Positions 11,203 through 23,420 of a DNA stretch of 64,000 bases are shown piece by piece. Under the pieces are notes generated by a model, which was given only the letters and a program-made list of their open reading frames with translations, was not told the DNA's origin and did no database searches. The stretch comes from Notamacropus eugenii. Lineage: Eukaryota > Chordata > Mammalia > Diprotodontia > Macropodidae. The stretch covers positions 354,020,660 through 354,084,659 of the forward strand of contig NC_092873.1 in the NCBI RefSeq assembly GCF_028372415.1, in the 5' to 3' direction. Within the stretch, counting starts at the first letter, position 1, and every line of letters starts with the position of its first letter. The translations under genes were made by a program, and so were the position numbers.

Positions 11203-13549
11203 TATTGGATGCTAGAGATGATTGGGAGCTGCTGAAGTTTATTAAGTGAGGAGTGACATGCTCATACTTGTGGTTGAGGAAAATAATTTTGATGCCAGTG
11301 TGGAGGATTGTTGGAGTGAAGAGAGACTTGGGGAAGAGGGACCAATTCAGAGACTATGATGAGAGACAGAACTAGGGCAGTGGCTATGGGAATAGGCAGA
11401 AGGGAGGCAGATATGAGAAATGATTAAGTGAATGAAATAAAAGGCATGTATTAAAACTGGGGAAACAAAGAGAAAGGTAAGCTGTCCTCAAAGAACTATA
11501 TTTTAATAGAAATAGAGAAGGCTTCAGCTACAAGTCAGATGGAAAAGCCCCATGGTCCTTAGAGGGCTGGCAGCAAAGAGAGATGTTATATTGATAGAAA
11601 TGACAAGATTTGGCAACTGATCGGACATGTGGGGTGAGGGAGGAGTTGGGGATGACACTGAGTTTGTGGACCTGGGGGACTGGATGTTCTTGACAGAAAT
11701 GGGAAAGTCTGGAAGAAGGGTGGGTTTAGGAGGGAGGATAATGAGCTCTGGTTTGGAAATGTTGCATCTGAGACGTCTATAGAACATCCAGTTAGAAATA
11801 TTCATTAGGCAGTTGGCGATTTGGGACAGAGTTGAGAAGAAGCTGGGTCTGGATCTGTGAATCATTTGCAGAGAGATGACAATTGAACCCATGGGAACTG
11901 ATGAGAATAGGGAAAAAAGATAAGAGAGCCCAGAGCAGAGCCTTAGGCGACACCCACAGTTAGTGGGTGTGACATGAATGATGATCCAGCAAAGCAGAAT
12001 GAAATGAGTGGTCAGACAGGTAGGAGAGGAGTAGAAGGCAAGGGGGTGAAGAAGAGAGAGAGAGAGAAGGGGAAGGAGGAAGGGGGAGGGAGGGAGAGAG
12101 ATAAGAGGGAGAGAGGAAAAGAAGGGGGAGGGGAAATGAGAGAGAGGGAGAGATGGAGGGAGGGAGGAGAGAGAAGGAGGGAAGGAGAGAGGGAGGAAAG
12201 GAGGGAGAGAGACAAAAAGGAGAGAGAGCAGAGAAAAGGAGAGAGGGAGGGAAGAAGGGAGGGAGAGAGAGGAAAAGGAGAAGGGAAGGGAGAGAGAGAA
12301 AAGATAGACAAGAGAGAAGAAAAGGAATGAGAAAGAGAAGAAAGGGAGAAAGTGGAAAAGAAGGGGGAGGGGAGAAAGAGAGAGGTAGGAAAGGAGGGAG
12401 AGAGAAGAAAAGGAGAGAGACAGTGATAGAGAAGGAGAGTGGGAGAGGAAGGAGAGGGAGCAACACTAGTGTCATGAAAAGCTTGAGAAAAGGTGGTCTA
12501 CAGTGTCATATGCTGCAGAGAGGTCAAGAAGGAATAAGACTGAGAACAGGTCATCCATTTTTGGCAGTTATCACAGGTAACTTTGGATGAGCAGTTTCAG
12601 TTGAATGATGATGTGAGAGGAAATAGAGGTAACAAGTGTGGAAAGTTTTTTCAAGCAATTTTGCTGAGAAAGGGAACAGAGATGTAGAATGGTGGCTAGT
12701 AGAACTGGGAGAATCTAACAAGCATATGTTTTTTGAAGATGGGAAGTCTTGGGAATGTAGGCAGCAGAGAAGGAATCAATCAATAAGAGATCGAAGATTA
12801 GAGAGAGAGAAGGGATTATAATGGGAGCAACGTGCTGGAAAAGATGAGAGGGGATGGGATCCCTTCAGGGAGAGATACAGAGGAACAAGGCCACATTGAG
12901 ACTTGAGTTAAGGAAGTAGGGAAGGATGTCAAGAGACTGTGATATAAATGAGCTGAAGAGAGAATTCAAAGAAATGACTTTGAGTTTCTCAGTAGAATAG
13001 GATGCGAGGTCCTCAGATGAGAAGTCACAGGGAGAAGGTTGCTGTGGGAGACTTGGAGACAAAAAAAAAGTTTTGAAGTAATTTCTGTAGTGAGTGGTAC
13101 AAGGAATCAATCTGGGAGAAGCAAATGGATGGAGGTGCTGCAGTAAGGGCCCAATTAGGATCAGATGTCATGTATTTGCAGTGGCCCCAGTCAGCGCAGT
13201 TATATGACTTCTTCCAGTTCCATTCAGCAGCATGAGTAGTAGTGGAGAAGGTGGATGGTGGAAATAATCCAGGTTGTGGTTTGATAAATTGAAATGGCAA
13301 CAGAAGAAGGTGGCAAAGGATTCAGTAACCTGTAGAAGAACTAGTTCATCAAGTGGTCTTGATTAGAAGGGAGAAGAGTGTAGCTGGAGCCTGGGAAAGT
13401 ACTGAGGGGATGAAGCTCAAGTTGGAAATGATTTAGGGAGGGTCAGGAACAGAGGTGGAATGATAGGAGATTCTGATAGGATAAAGGAATTTTAGAGCTC
13501 TCGATCAGAAAATTGCTGCACTTCTGGGTGACAGCAAGGTCAAAAGTAT
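11203..13549 (-). mobile_element. antisense L2 LINE with eroded reverse transcriptase
   Basis: Reading the minus strand near 11880-11950, the RT landmarks are visible in decayed form: the VPQGSxLG region has become GVA..LLWALL, and the catalytic YADD box reads SAND. A longer downstream frame (11524-11892) has NISKPELIILPPKP, typical of L2 ORF2 after the box. Beyond the purine tract, plus-strand sequence 12480-12840 continues the ORF2 5' part. Dead element; cellular retroelement relic. Confidence 0.7.
12036..12462 (+). repeat. purine-rich (GGGA/GAGA) tract
   Basis: About 425 bp of almost pure A/G on the plus strand, interrupted by only a few pyrimidines. It sits inside an antisense L2 fragment, which continues on either side. 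It has potential for triplex (H-DNA) formation. The long Arg/Glu/Gly and Ser/Pro/Leu frames it opens are compositional. Confidence 0.9.
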
Positions 13550-13675
13550 GAACCTCCCCCCCTTTCCTCTTCCCTTCCTTCCTTTTCTCTCTCTCTTGCT
13601 ACTCCTCCATTCTCCAGCAGACCTGCTGGAGATTTAAAGGGTACAGTGTGTGATTTCTCACCTATCTCTGTTGGA
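13550..13675 (+). repeat. duplicated pyrimidine tract + acceptor-like block, copy 1
   Basis: About 60 bp of C/T followed by ctccagcagacctgctggag and atttaaagggtacagtgtgt. The same arrangement recurs at 15783-15922, in another intron of the same gene. The downstream 40 bp differ at about three positions. Confidence 0.75.
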
Positions 13676-14830
13676 ATGGAGTTGAAGTGCAAGAATAGAT
13701 TATGAGAGTTGAGTAGGTTAAGAAATTGGGGAATTAGGATATTTGAAGGAACATTGACATGTAGGTTTAAGTACCCTAGGAGAAGGACAGAAGCTGGGGT
13801 AGAGGAGACTGTGAGCAAGGCACTGAACTCCTTAAGAAACAAGGGAGAATGTTCAGGGGCTAGCCCACAGTAGCCACCAGGATCTGAATTGGGTGATAAA
13901 TATGGATAGTATTAATCTCAAAGGTGAAGCAATTGCTAAGTGCTTGAGGCAGAAAGAGAATCTTCTGACTGTTTTTCCAGAAATAGTGCTTTGGGGCAGC
14001 AGTGGTGGAGGGTGAACTGGACGGTGGGAGGGGTATGAAAGCAGGTGTGATCAGTACTGGAAAGGATAGCCAGGGATACAGTATTGTCTGGGGGGAGGGG
14101 GAGCCAGATATTTGCCTTGAAGAACAAGGAGGGATGTGATGACTAGCCTAGTATTTGAAGAAGAATAACTTCAGAAGAGGTATTAGATTTGTTTTGCTTA
14201 AGAGTTAGGACTAGGACAGAGTTAGGAGTAGACCAAGGACACAGAGTTAGAACTAGGTCCAGAAAGATGGAGATTTGGGCTCATTATAAAGACTGTCTTA
14301 ATAATTAGAGCTGTCCAAAAATGGAATGGGCTGGTTTGGTTAGCTCTCTGTCACTGGAGCTGTTCAGGCTGAGATGAGATGACATTTGTTGGGCGTGTTA
14401 TAGCGCTTTACAACTTCATGTCAATGATGAGTGATGCAGAATCATTGTAGATCAAAAGAAATGTGAGACATCTCCACTCCAGATGTTCATGTGGACTATT
14501 TGTGCCTGACCTGTGTAGAGCCTTCCAGGCTTGTATTGGTCTGATCAGCGAGGTCATTTTGGTTCTCTCCAAGAAGGTACAAAAACCAACCAACCAATTG
14601 TATCATATTTCAGGGCGGGCTTGGACTAGACCCTAAAGCTATCCTTCAGCTCTGAGATTGAGGTCTCCCTCTCCATACTGATTTTTGCCTTATTGTGCCT
14701 CAGTTTACCCTTTGAGCCAAGCTGGCTTATGAGCAGAAGGGTGGGATTTGGGGCACAGTCATTTATCTGTTCTCAGAATACCCCTCCTGCCCCAGTGTAA
14801 CCCTCGTTCCCTATCTTGTTTTCTCTGCAG
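13676..14830. other. ARHGAP23 intron remainder
   Basis: 13676-14160 resembles more of the antisense L2 but without clear landmarks. 14160-14400 has a MIR/L3-like remnant. Nothing recognised in 14400-14830 except the acceptor polypyrimidine stretch. Confidence 0.4.
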
Positions 14831-14872
14831 TCGGACTGGTTCTTCAGTGATGATGAAGAAAAGGGAGAGAGA
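14831..14872 (+). CDS. ARHGAP23: ARHGAP23 exon: 42-nt acidic linker
   Basis: The acceptor is ttttctctgcag and the donor gtaagt; 14 codons, phase 0 to 0, reading SDWFFSDDEEKGER. In ARHGAP21 the RhoGAP domain also ends with DWFF followed by acidic residues, which fixes both identity and frame. It marks the exit of the folded domain into the disordered tail. Confidence 0.93.
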
Positions 14873-15277
14873 GTAAGTGATTCTGAGGGCTTTTGGGAAA
14901 GGGGAGAGACCCCCTGAGTGGGGTTAGAGGGATGATATCACAGAAGACACCAAAACATAGGTGGAGAGGGCACAGGGAACTCTCCTAAGTGTCCTCAGAG
15001 TTCAGTGTTGGGCATTTGATGGGTAGGGATGAAAGAGGAAGGGGATTGAAAAGATTTGTTCCTTGTCTTGAGGAGCTCTCAGTTGGAGAGACTCAATCCT
15101 TGTCCTCAGGGAGCTTCCTGTTGGTTGGGGAAGAAGATCTTGCCCTGAGGGAACACCTAGTTGGATGAGAGGAAGTGTCCCTGACCATAGTCCTAGGGAG
15201 GCTGCCCTCCTTCAGGGAGCAACTAATGGGAAGGGGGAAGACAATTTCAGCTCACACTGATGGCTGTCTCTTTGCAG

Positions 15278-15374
15278 ACTCCAGTCGATGAAAAGGAATC
15301 CCAATCAGTACCCAATATAGAGTACCTACTGCCCAACATTGGCAGGACGGTGCCCCCAGGAGAGGCAGGTTCAG
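15278..15374 (+). CDS. ARHGAP23: ARHGAP23 exon: post-GAP linker
   Basis: The acceptor is tgtctctttgcag and the donor gtgagt; 97 nt, phase 0 to 1. It reads [20 protein letters not shown] then [12 protein letters not shown]. The block VPNI-LL-NIGRT is shared with ARHGAP21. The split last codon (G) is normally completed by the 32-nt exon at 17506. An acceptor-like sequence at 15869 could also complete it (see findings). Confidence 0.93.
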
Positions 15375-15782
15375 GTGAGTGAACCTTTGTATATGGCTGG
15401 GGAATCTCCACTAGTCCCAACTCACCCCAGCACCTTTTCTGGGCTGCCTGCTTCCCCTCCCATCCCACTGGCAGCACCCTACTCCCACTCTTGCATGCAG
15501 CAGCTAAGGTGGAGGGAGGAGTTGGGTGAAGAGACCATCCCCTCCCACCTGGGGAGGAACCAGCCTGGCCCAGTGCTCCCCACCTCCCTCCAGCTCCAGG
15601 GGTTGGGTTCTTTCCCTGATTTCTTTTCTGAGCCTTTAATTTCCTTTAATTCTGGCTTGTGCGCGTGTCCCCTTGGCCCCTGGGCACTGTTTCTCTTTTT
15701 TAATATTTCTTCTGTTCTCTCCTTACACCCATCTCTGCTCTCTCTGTCTTTATGACCTCTTTCCTCTCTTCTCTTTACCTTT

Positions 15783-15922
15783 TCTCTCCCCCCCCACCTC
15801 TTCCCTCTTCTTCCTTTTCTCTTTCTTTCTCTTCCTGCTCCTTGGTTCTCCCTTTCCTTTTTCCTCCAGCGGACCTGTTGGAGATTTAAAGGGTACAGTG
15901 TGTGGTTTCTCAGCTCTCTTGG
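15783..15922 (+). repeat. duplicated pyrimidine tract + acceptor-like block, copy 2
   Basis: C/T-rich for 85 bp, then tttttcctccagcggacctg ttggagatttaaagggtaca gtgtgtgg. The copy has a convincing polypyrimidine tract and AG at 15868-15869. In the phase left by the exon at 15374, it reads ADLLEI then a stop (15887-15889). Confidence 0.75.
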
Positions 15923-17505
<1,583 letters not shown>

Positions 17506-17537
17506 ATTCTATCAACTGTGGTTCCACCAAGTCCAAG
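17506..17537 (+). CDS. ARHGAP23: ARHGAP23 32-nt microexon
   Basis: The acceptor is cttgcctacag and the donor gtaagg; 32 nt, phase 1 to 0, reading (D)SINCGSTKSK. ARHGAP21 has the related SDSATSDSTKSK at the same place, directly before GSW. The exon is tiny and isolated between introns of 2.1 and 8.4 kb. Its length is not a multiple of three, so skipping it shifts the frame of the whole terminal exon. Confidence 0.9.
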
Positions 17538-19000
17538 GTAAGGAAGGAATACTACCAAGGTGGGTCTTACACTAAGGGAACTGGGGCTCCATGAATTTCT
17601 CCTGGTTGGTCAAAGGCAGTTTCCTGAGAGCCTCATACACTATGAGGGATGGAGGTTAGATTATAGAGAGTTTATTCTTGGAGGAAAGAGGTGTATGGGA
17701 AACAGGAATGAGTGAGTAAAGCAGAATGGAGAGTCTCTCTCACTGGTCATCTTTGGAACAGTTCCCAATGATCAGTATAAATACAGGTGAACCATAACAA
17801 GTCCACAATGTCAAATAATCCCCAAACATGCCTGTTTGGCTATATGATTAAAAACAAAACTCATAAAATTGTCCATGCCACATTCAAATGAATTTTTATT
17901 CCCAGAAGTCACACGCCACCTAGTGGGTCTAAAGAAGTATCTCACTTGTTGAGTGATAAGCTGTCAAGACAACTAAAGTACTTGTGAATACATTGAATTG
18001 CCATATTTTAACTGAGTGCTTACTATATACAGCATCCCTGAAGGAATGAATATGGCCCACTCCCTGTCCTCATGGGGTTTATAGTCTAGTTGAAACAATA
18101 CATAATAAAAAGAAAGGAAAATAATCAATTTCAACAGCTGAAAACAAGAGAATGGATGATATAAGTCCCCTAGAACTGGATATTTGACATGAATGACTGT
18201 ATCCTGAGGATTTTTTTGGTTTCTTTTCTCTTGAAAATATGAAAATGTTTAATCCTTCCAGATTTTAGGTAAAAGAAAAATTAGACTTGTTTTGTGTGGC
18301 CCAAAACAAAAGCAGAATCAATGGATAGTGGCTAAAATGATATATATTTGGGCTTTAACATCAGGGGGAAAGAGTAAGTCAATTCTCTAAGGCTATAGAG
18401 TTGCAGATGAGATTCTGATTTGCCTTGATAGAGGGAGTTTCTCCGGATGAAATCCTTGGTCAAAGAATGATCCCAAAAAAAGGAGAAAAAAATGACTAGC
18501 AATTAGGAACAGCTGAAAATGAGTTGGATTGCAATCAGGAGGTAATAAAGGCCCTGTCATTGACAGTCCAGAACAGAAGCTGGAGGAGCACCCATGGAGG
18601 ACATTCTAGAGTGCTTCAGGTACAAATTAGACTCTCAGCTTCTTCCAGTTTGGAGATTCTTTGATTCATCAGGGTTCTGAGGGCTCCCACCACATCTGGG
18701 CCTCCAGTTTTAACTTGTGGCAGGGAGTGAAAGATCCATACTTACTGCCCCAGAGACCTGAAGCCTTGTTGAGCTCATTAGCTTCAGAAAGAGTCTCCTT
18801 CCTCATTGAAACCAACCAAGGAGACCTTTGCATTTGGCATCAGGGTTTATTATTTTGTTATTTTATTTTTGTTTATTTTTATGATTTAAAATTTTATTTT
18901 TGTTTATTTATTTATTATTTTAAAACTTCTTAATATCCTCCACTTCTAGATGTGTTTTCTCCCTTCCCAGTAAGCCATGCCTTATAACAGTTAGTCAATC
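17538..19000. other. ARHGAP23 intron, unassigned
   Basis: AT-rich. A short L2-like stretch (18010-18090, gagtgcttactatatacagc). T-rich run at 18850-18930. No exon supported. Confidence 0.45.
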
Positions 19001-19009
19001 AGTCAACTA

Positions 19010-19230
19010 AATAGTTACTATTGGTGAAATGATTTACACATATTATGTCATTTGGTCCTCATAACACTCCAGAAAAGTAGGTGCTTTTCTTATCCTCATT
19101 TTACAGATGAGGAAACTGAGGCTAGAAAAGACTTGCCCAAGTTCATGTGATTAGTGGGTATCTGCAGCAGGATTTGAACTCAGGACTTCCTGACTGCAAG
19201 CTCCAGACTCTAGCCACTATACCATTTAGC
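19010..19230 (-). mobile_element. MIR/MON1-like CORE-SINE
   Basis: atgtcatttggtcctcataa, cagatgaggaaactgaggct, ggatttgaactcaggacttc. Confidence 0.8.
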
Positions 19231-19520
19231 TATCTACAAAGAGAGGAAAGAAAGGAAAAGAAAACAAAACAATTGGGCAAAATGAACCTTCCTATCCATG
19301 GAATCTGATGGTTATGTGCAAAGGTCTGTACCAGCAGCTGACCTTAGCTCTGCCAAAAGTAGAAGGAAGCTAAACTGTTCAGTGATCATTGAGCTCCCTT
19401 CCAGGCACTGACTCTACAGTTATCTTTCTTGGATCCCTCTGGCTCTCTGGGGACAGAGGTCTGCTGCGATTAATTGCCTTTATTCTTAAACCACTGCAAC
19501 TAATGCCTGGATGCCCCAAT

Positions 19521-19770
19521 TTTTTTGTTGTTGAGTCATGTCTGACTCTTCTTGACCATATTTAGGGTTGTTTTTTTTTTTTTTTGGCAAAGATCCTGGA
19601 GTGGTTTGCCTTTTCTTTCTCCAACCCAATTTACAGATGAGGAAACTGAGGCCAACAGGGTTAAGTGACTTGCCCACGGTCACACAGAGGCCAGATCTGA
19701 ATTCAGGAAGAATGAGTGTTCCTGACTCCAGACCTGGCACTCTGGGCCCTATGGAGCCACCTACCTGTCC
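19521..19770 (-). mobile_element. MAR1-type SINE
   Basis: Antisense, with an expanded T14 stretch at 19569-19584. Confidence 0.86.
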
Positions 19771-19869
19771 AAGTGTAGCACTTTTTTCCCCTCATTCCTG
19801 TCTCCTGTTCCCTCCAGACCAAGAAAATAGGTTTTGTTTACAAGGGAATATACAAATTCACAAATAATC

Positions 19870-20055
19870 ATAGATTTAGGGCTGGAAGGGACCTTAGAAG
19901 CCACCAATTCCAACACTTTTCATTTTATAGAGAAGGAAACAGTCCAGAAGAGGTTAAATATGTTGCCCAAAGTCAAGCAACTGTCTGAGGCAGAATTTGA
20001 ACAGGCGTCCTCTTAACTCTTAAGTTCACTGGTCATTCTACTGTGCTGTATAATA
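19870..20055 (-). mobile_element. MIR-like CORE-SINE
   Basis: gggctggaagggaccttaga then agagaaggaaacagtccaga and aggcagaatttgaacaggcg. Confidence 0.5.
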
Positions 20056-20179
20056 CATCCACTTAGAGGACCAATGTTTGAAAGATAAAAGGAAGCAGAT
20101 TGTGCTGAGAGGGTGGTATAATTAGAAGTGGCAGTATAAAAGAAAATGATTCAGTCTCAGCCTAGGCATTGCCAGGTCT

Positions 20180-20422
20180 AGCTTGTCCCATCATTCAATT
20201 CAGTAAATACTGATTAAAGGCATCCTATGCTAGGCACTTAGGATACAGTGACAAAAGGACAGGATTCTGACCTTTCCTGCAGCCAGGAGCTTTGGGTTTT
20301 ATTGTGGTTCCCAAAGAGAATGATGTCATCTACCCCAGAACACCCTCACCCGATTAGGAATTTTACTCTCTGGGGGCCCTTGACCAAGTTCATTTGACAT
20401 TTTCTTTTGACAATACAATGGA
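20180..20422 (-). mobile_element. L2 fragment, antisense
   Basis: tactgattaaaggcatccta, gctaggcacttaggatacag; the usual beginning of the antisense L2 3' region, then unassigned DNA. Confidence 0.45.
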
Positions 20423-20676
20423 TCAGTTAGGTGGTGCAATGGATAGAGTGCCAGGCCTAGAGTCAGGAAGACTCATCTTCCTGATTTCAAATCTGGTCTC
20501 AGACACTTCCTAGCTATGTGACCCTGGGTAAGTCACTTCACCTTGTTTGCCTCAGTTTCCTCATCTATGCAATGAACTGGAGAAGAAAATGGCAAACCAC
20601 TCCATTATTTCTGCAAAGAAAATCTCAAATGGGGTCACAGTCAGGCACAACTGAAACAATTAAACAGTACAACAAA
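20423..20676 (+). mobile_element. MAR1-type SINE
   Basis: Sense, complete: cagttaggtggtgcaatgga to ttaaacagtacaacaaaca. Confidence 0.87.
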
Positions 20677-21019
20677 CATTTCTTTAATGTTTACTGTGTG
20701 CAGAGTGTTGTGAGTTAGCTAGCAGTGGCATTGTAAAGCTTAGAGGAGACAAAGTCCTTACCCCCAAGGAGCTTAGGATCTTGTAGGGTAATAGGATGTC
20801 CAGGCAGCTGATCACAGAATATTATATTATCAATGCATTAAAGACATACAGAACCAAATTCTCTGTGAGCCTCGAGGGAGAAAATGGTTACCAACCTGAG
20901 AGATGAGAGGAAATATTTTAGAAGAGTTGTAAATTTAAATTGAGTTGTAAAGCTTGGATAGGAATTCAATAGATAAAAGAGGAGTGAGGGATAGACTAAG
21001 GACTGGGAGCTGCTAACAA
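20677..21019 (-). mobile_element. L2 fragment, antisense
   Basis: tttactgtgtgcagagtgtt, ccccaaggagcttaggatct; continues the L2 type. Confidence 0.45.
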
Positions 21020-21241
21020 TGGCAGCTAGGTGGTGCCATATTGCACAGTGTCAGGCCTGGAGTCAGGAAAGACTCATGTTCCTGAGCTTGAATCAGACCT
21101 CACACATTTACCAGCTGTGTGACGCTGGGCAAGTCACTTCACCCTGTTGGCCTCAGTTTCCTAATCTATAAAATGAGCTGGAGAAGGAAATGGCAAACCA
21201 TTCCAGAATCTTTGCCAAGATCTTATCTGGGTGGGCTCAGA
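21020..21241 (+). mobile_element. MAR1-type SINE, 3' truncated
   Basis: ggcagctaggtggtgccata to cattccagaatctttgccaa; its end is replaced by unrelated sequence. Confidence 0.85.
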
Positions 21242-21620
21242 GGTCTGTGAGTTGAATCAACACCTACTGTATGGACTGCATTAAGGACTGAGGATATGAA
21301 AAGACAAAAGACAGTCCTTGCCCTCAGGAAGCTTAGAGTCTATCAGGGGAGATGATGAGCAAACCAATATATACAAACAAGTTAAATACAGGATAAAAAG
21401 GAACTAATTAAACAGCAAGGGAGGGATTGAAGATGAAAATTGCAAGGAGATGATTAGTTGAGCAAGGTCAGGAAGGAAGGGAAAGGGATCAGAGGCACAG
21501 GGGGGCACCTTTGCACAGGTAAAGATATGAGTCTTGATGAGTTTGAGGGATAGCTTTTCTTTTTGACCAGAGGGAGGAAGGAGGAGGAATAGGTCTGATA
21601 CTATGAAATGGCAGTATTAA
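21242..21620 (-). mobile_element. L2 fragment, antisense
   Basis: cacctactgtatggactgca, ccttgccctcaggaagctta, ggggagatgatg; same landmarks as the 22260 copy. Confidence 0.5.
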
Positions 21621-21822
21621 GAAGAAATGAAGGAGGGGAAAGCTGAAGGGACCTCACGTCAGAAAGTTTCATTCCTCCCTCTGCCCAAAGGAAAAACAAG
21701 AAAATACAAACAGATAGGAAGAGTATTCCTATCATGTAAAAAAAAAAAAATGAATACAGTAAACCTCCATTCTGAAAGAACCCTGAGATAAGTCAATCCA
21801 TTTCTATTCTCTCACTCACTAT

Positions 21823-22041
21823 AGTACTAGGGCTGGAGTCAGGAAGAGCCAAGTTCAAATCCAGTCTCAGACACTTACTCTGTGTCACTGAGCAAGTAAT
21901 TTCACCTTGTTTACCTTAGTTTCCTCATCTGTCAAATGAACTGGAAAGGAAGTGGCAAACCACTCCCATATCTTTGCCAAGAAAACCCCAAATGGGGTCA
22001 GGAAGAGTCAGACATGACTGAAATGGCTGAACAAGAAGAAA
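21823..22041 (+). mobile_element. MAR1-type SINE
   Basis: Sense, slightly 5' truncated; ends gactgaaatggctgaacaag. Confidence 0.86.
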
Positions 22042-22044
22042 CTG

Positions 22045-22255
22045 TGATTCGTAGGACCTTAGAGTGGAATAGGACTACAAATGTCCTCTAGTCCAAACTC
22101 CTAGAAATCCCTGCTATGATAGGAGTTATTTAGCTTCTGCTTGAATCTTAGTAAAGGAGAGTTCATTCCCCTATTCCTTTTTTCAGAAGGTGCTGATTGT
22201 TAAAGATGTTCTTTCTTATGCTGAAGCCAAATCTGCCATCCTCCTCCAAGCTCAG
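22045..22255 (-). mobile_element. CR1/L3-type LINE 3' region, antisense
   Basis: aatgtcctctagtccaaact, gcttgaatcttagtaaagga and cttatgctgaagccaaatct follow the L3 3'UTR antisense order. Confidence 0.5.
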
Positions 22256-22259
22256 TTTT

Positions 22260-22925
22260 ACCCTTTTGGAGCTATAGGAAGCTCTTTCATTCATTCTTCA
22301 GCCATTGACTAAGTGTGTTCTATCCTCTAAGCACTGGGCTAAGTGCCGGGGGATACAATGACAAAAAAAAAAAAAAAAAAAGAGGAGAAAGGAAATAGTC
22401 CTTGCCCACAAGGAGCTTCTGTTCCATTAGAGAGGAACAACTTTATATATAGTTGCAAAAATTCAGTTATTTCAGAGGAAGGGTAATAGAACTGAGGTGT
22501 AAGGGACATCTGAAAAGACCTCATGGAGAGCCTTGAAGGCTCTTAGGGATTCTAAGAAGCAAAGGCTGAGGAGGCAGTGCTTTCCAGGCATGGGGGACAA
22601 CTTGGACCAAGGTGCAGGGCATAGGAGGTAGGTCAATTTGGCTGGAATATGGAGTGCAGGAAGGTATAGAGGGTAAGAGTAATGGGCAGTAAGCCTAGAA
22701 AGGCAATCTGGAACCAAATGATTTAGGGCTATAACTTCCAAACTAAGAAGTTTGTATTTTATCCTCATGGCAATAGGGAGCCTTAGGAGCTTCTTGAGGG
22801 GAATGACAGGGTTAGATCACCTTGCTTTAAGAATATCATTTGAGCAGCTTTATAAAAGATAGCGTGGAGAAGGGAAGAGATTGGACATAAGGAAACCAAT
22901 TAGGAGGCTTCTACAGTCATCTAGT
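22260..22925 (-). mobile_element. antisense L2 fragment
   Basis: aagcactgggctaagtgccg, ccttgcccacaaggagcttc, gcagtgctttccaggcatgg, ggcaatagggagccttagga and ggggaatgacagggttagat; nearly continuous. Confidence 0.65.
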
Positions 22926-22929
22926 TGAG

Positions 22930-23220
22930 TGATGATGAGTACCTGAATTGGTGGTGTGATGTTTATTTCCACATGACAGTCCTTCACATCTATAAGAACA
23001 ACTATGATGTCTCCCTTTAGCCTTTTCTTCCCCTTCTAAGGTAGACATCCCTACCTCCTTCGTATGTCCTCATGGTCTCTAGACATTTTTTCCTTTCCTT
23101 TGGACATATATTCCCCAGTTTGCAAATTGCCCTCCTAAAGTATGGCAGTGCTAAGGACTGAACCCAGTCCAGCCTCAGACGGAAAAATAGCCAGGTCATA
23201 CTTTGAGTTCATGTTGAACT
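22930..23220 (-). mobile_element. CR1/L3-like fragment, antisense
   Basis: gatgtctccctttagccttt, cctcatggtctctagacatt, ctgaacccagtccagcctca. Confidence 0.45.
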
Positions 23221-23279
23221 TGTACTCAATGAACCACCCCCATACCTGGGAGTAGTTTGGGGGTTTTGTTGTGGTGGTG

Positions 23280-23420
23280 ATGGTTTTTGGAGGCAGTCAG
23301 GGTTAAGTGACTTTCCCAGGGTCACACATCTGGTAAGTGTCTGAAGCTGGATTTGAACTCAGGCCCTCCTGACTCCAGGCAGGACCAGTGCTCTATCCCC
23401 TCACCACCTAGCTGCCCCAT
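23280..23420 (-). mobile_element. marsupial SINE (short head type)
   Basis: gggttaagtgactttcccag to caccacctagctgcccc; lacks the long 3' module of the MAR1 type. Confidence 0.8.

Noticed and set aside
11960-12590. Overlapping Arg/Glu/Gly-rich and Ser/Pro/Leu-rich frames
   Set aside because: Pure consequence of the purine tract; no stop codons can arise in GA-only sequence in some frames.
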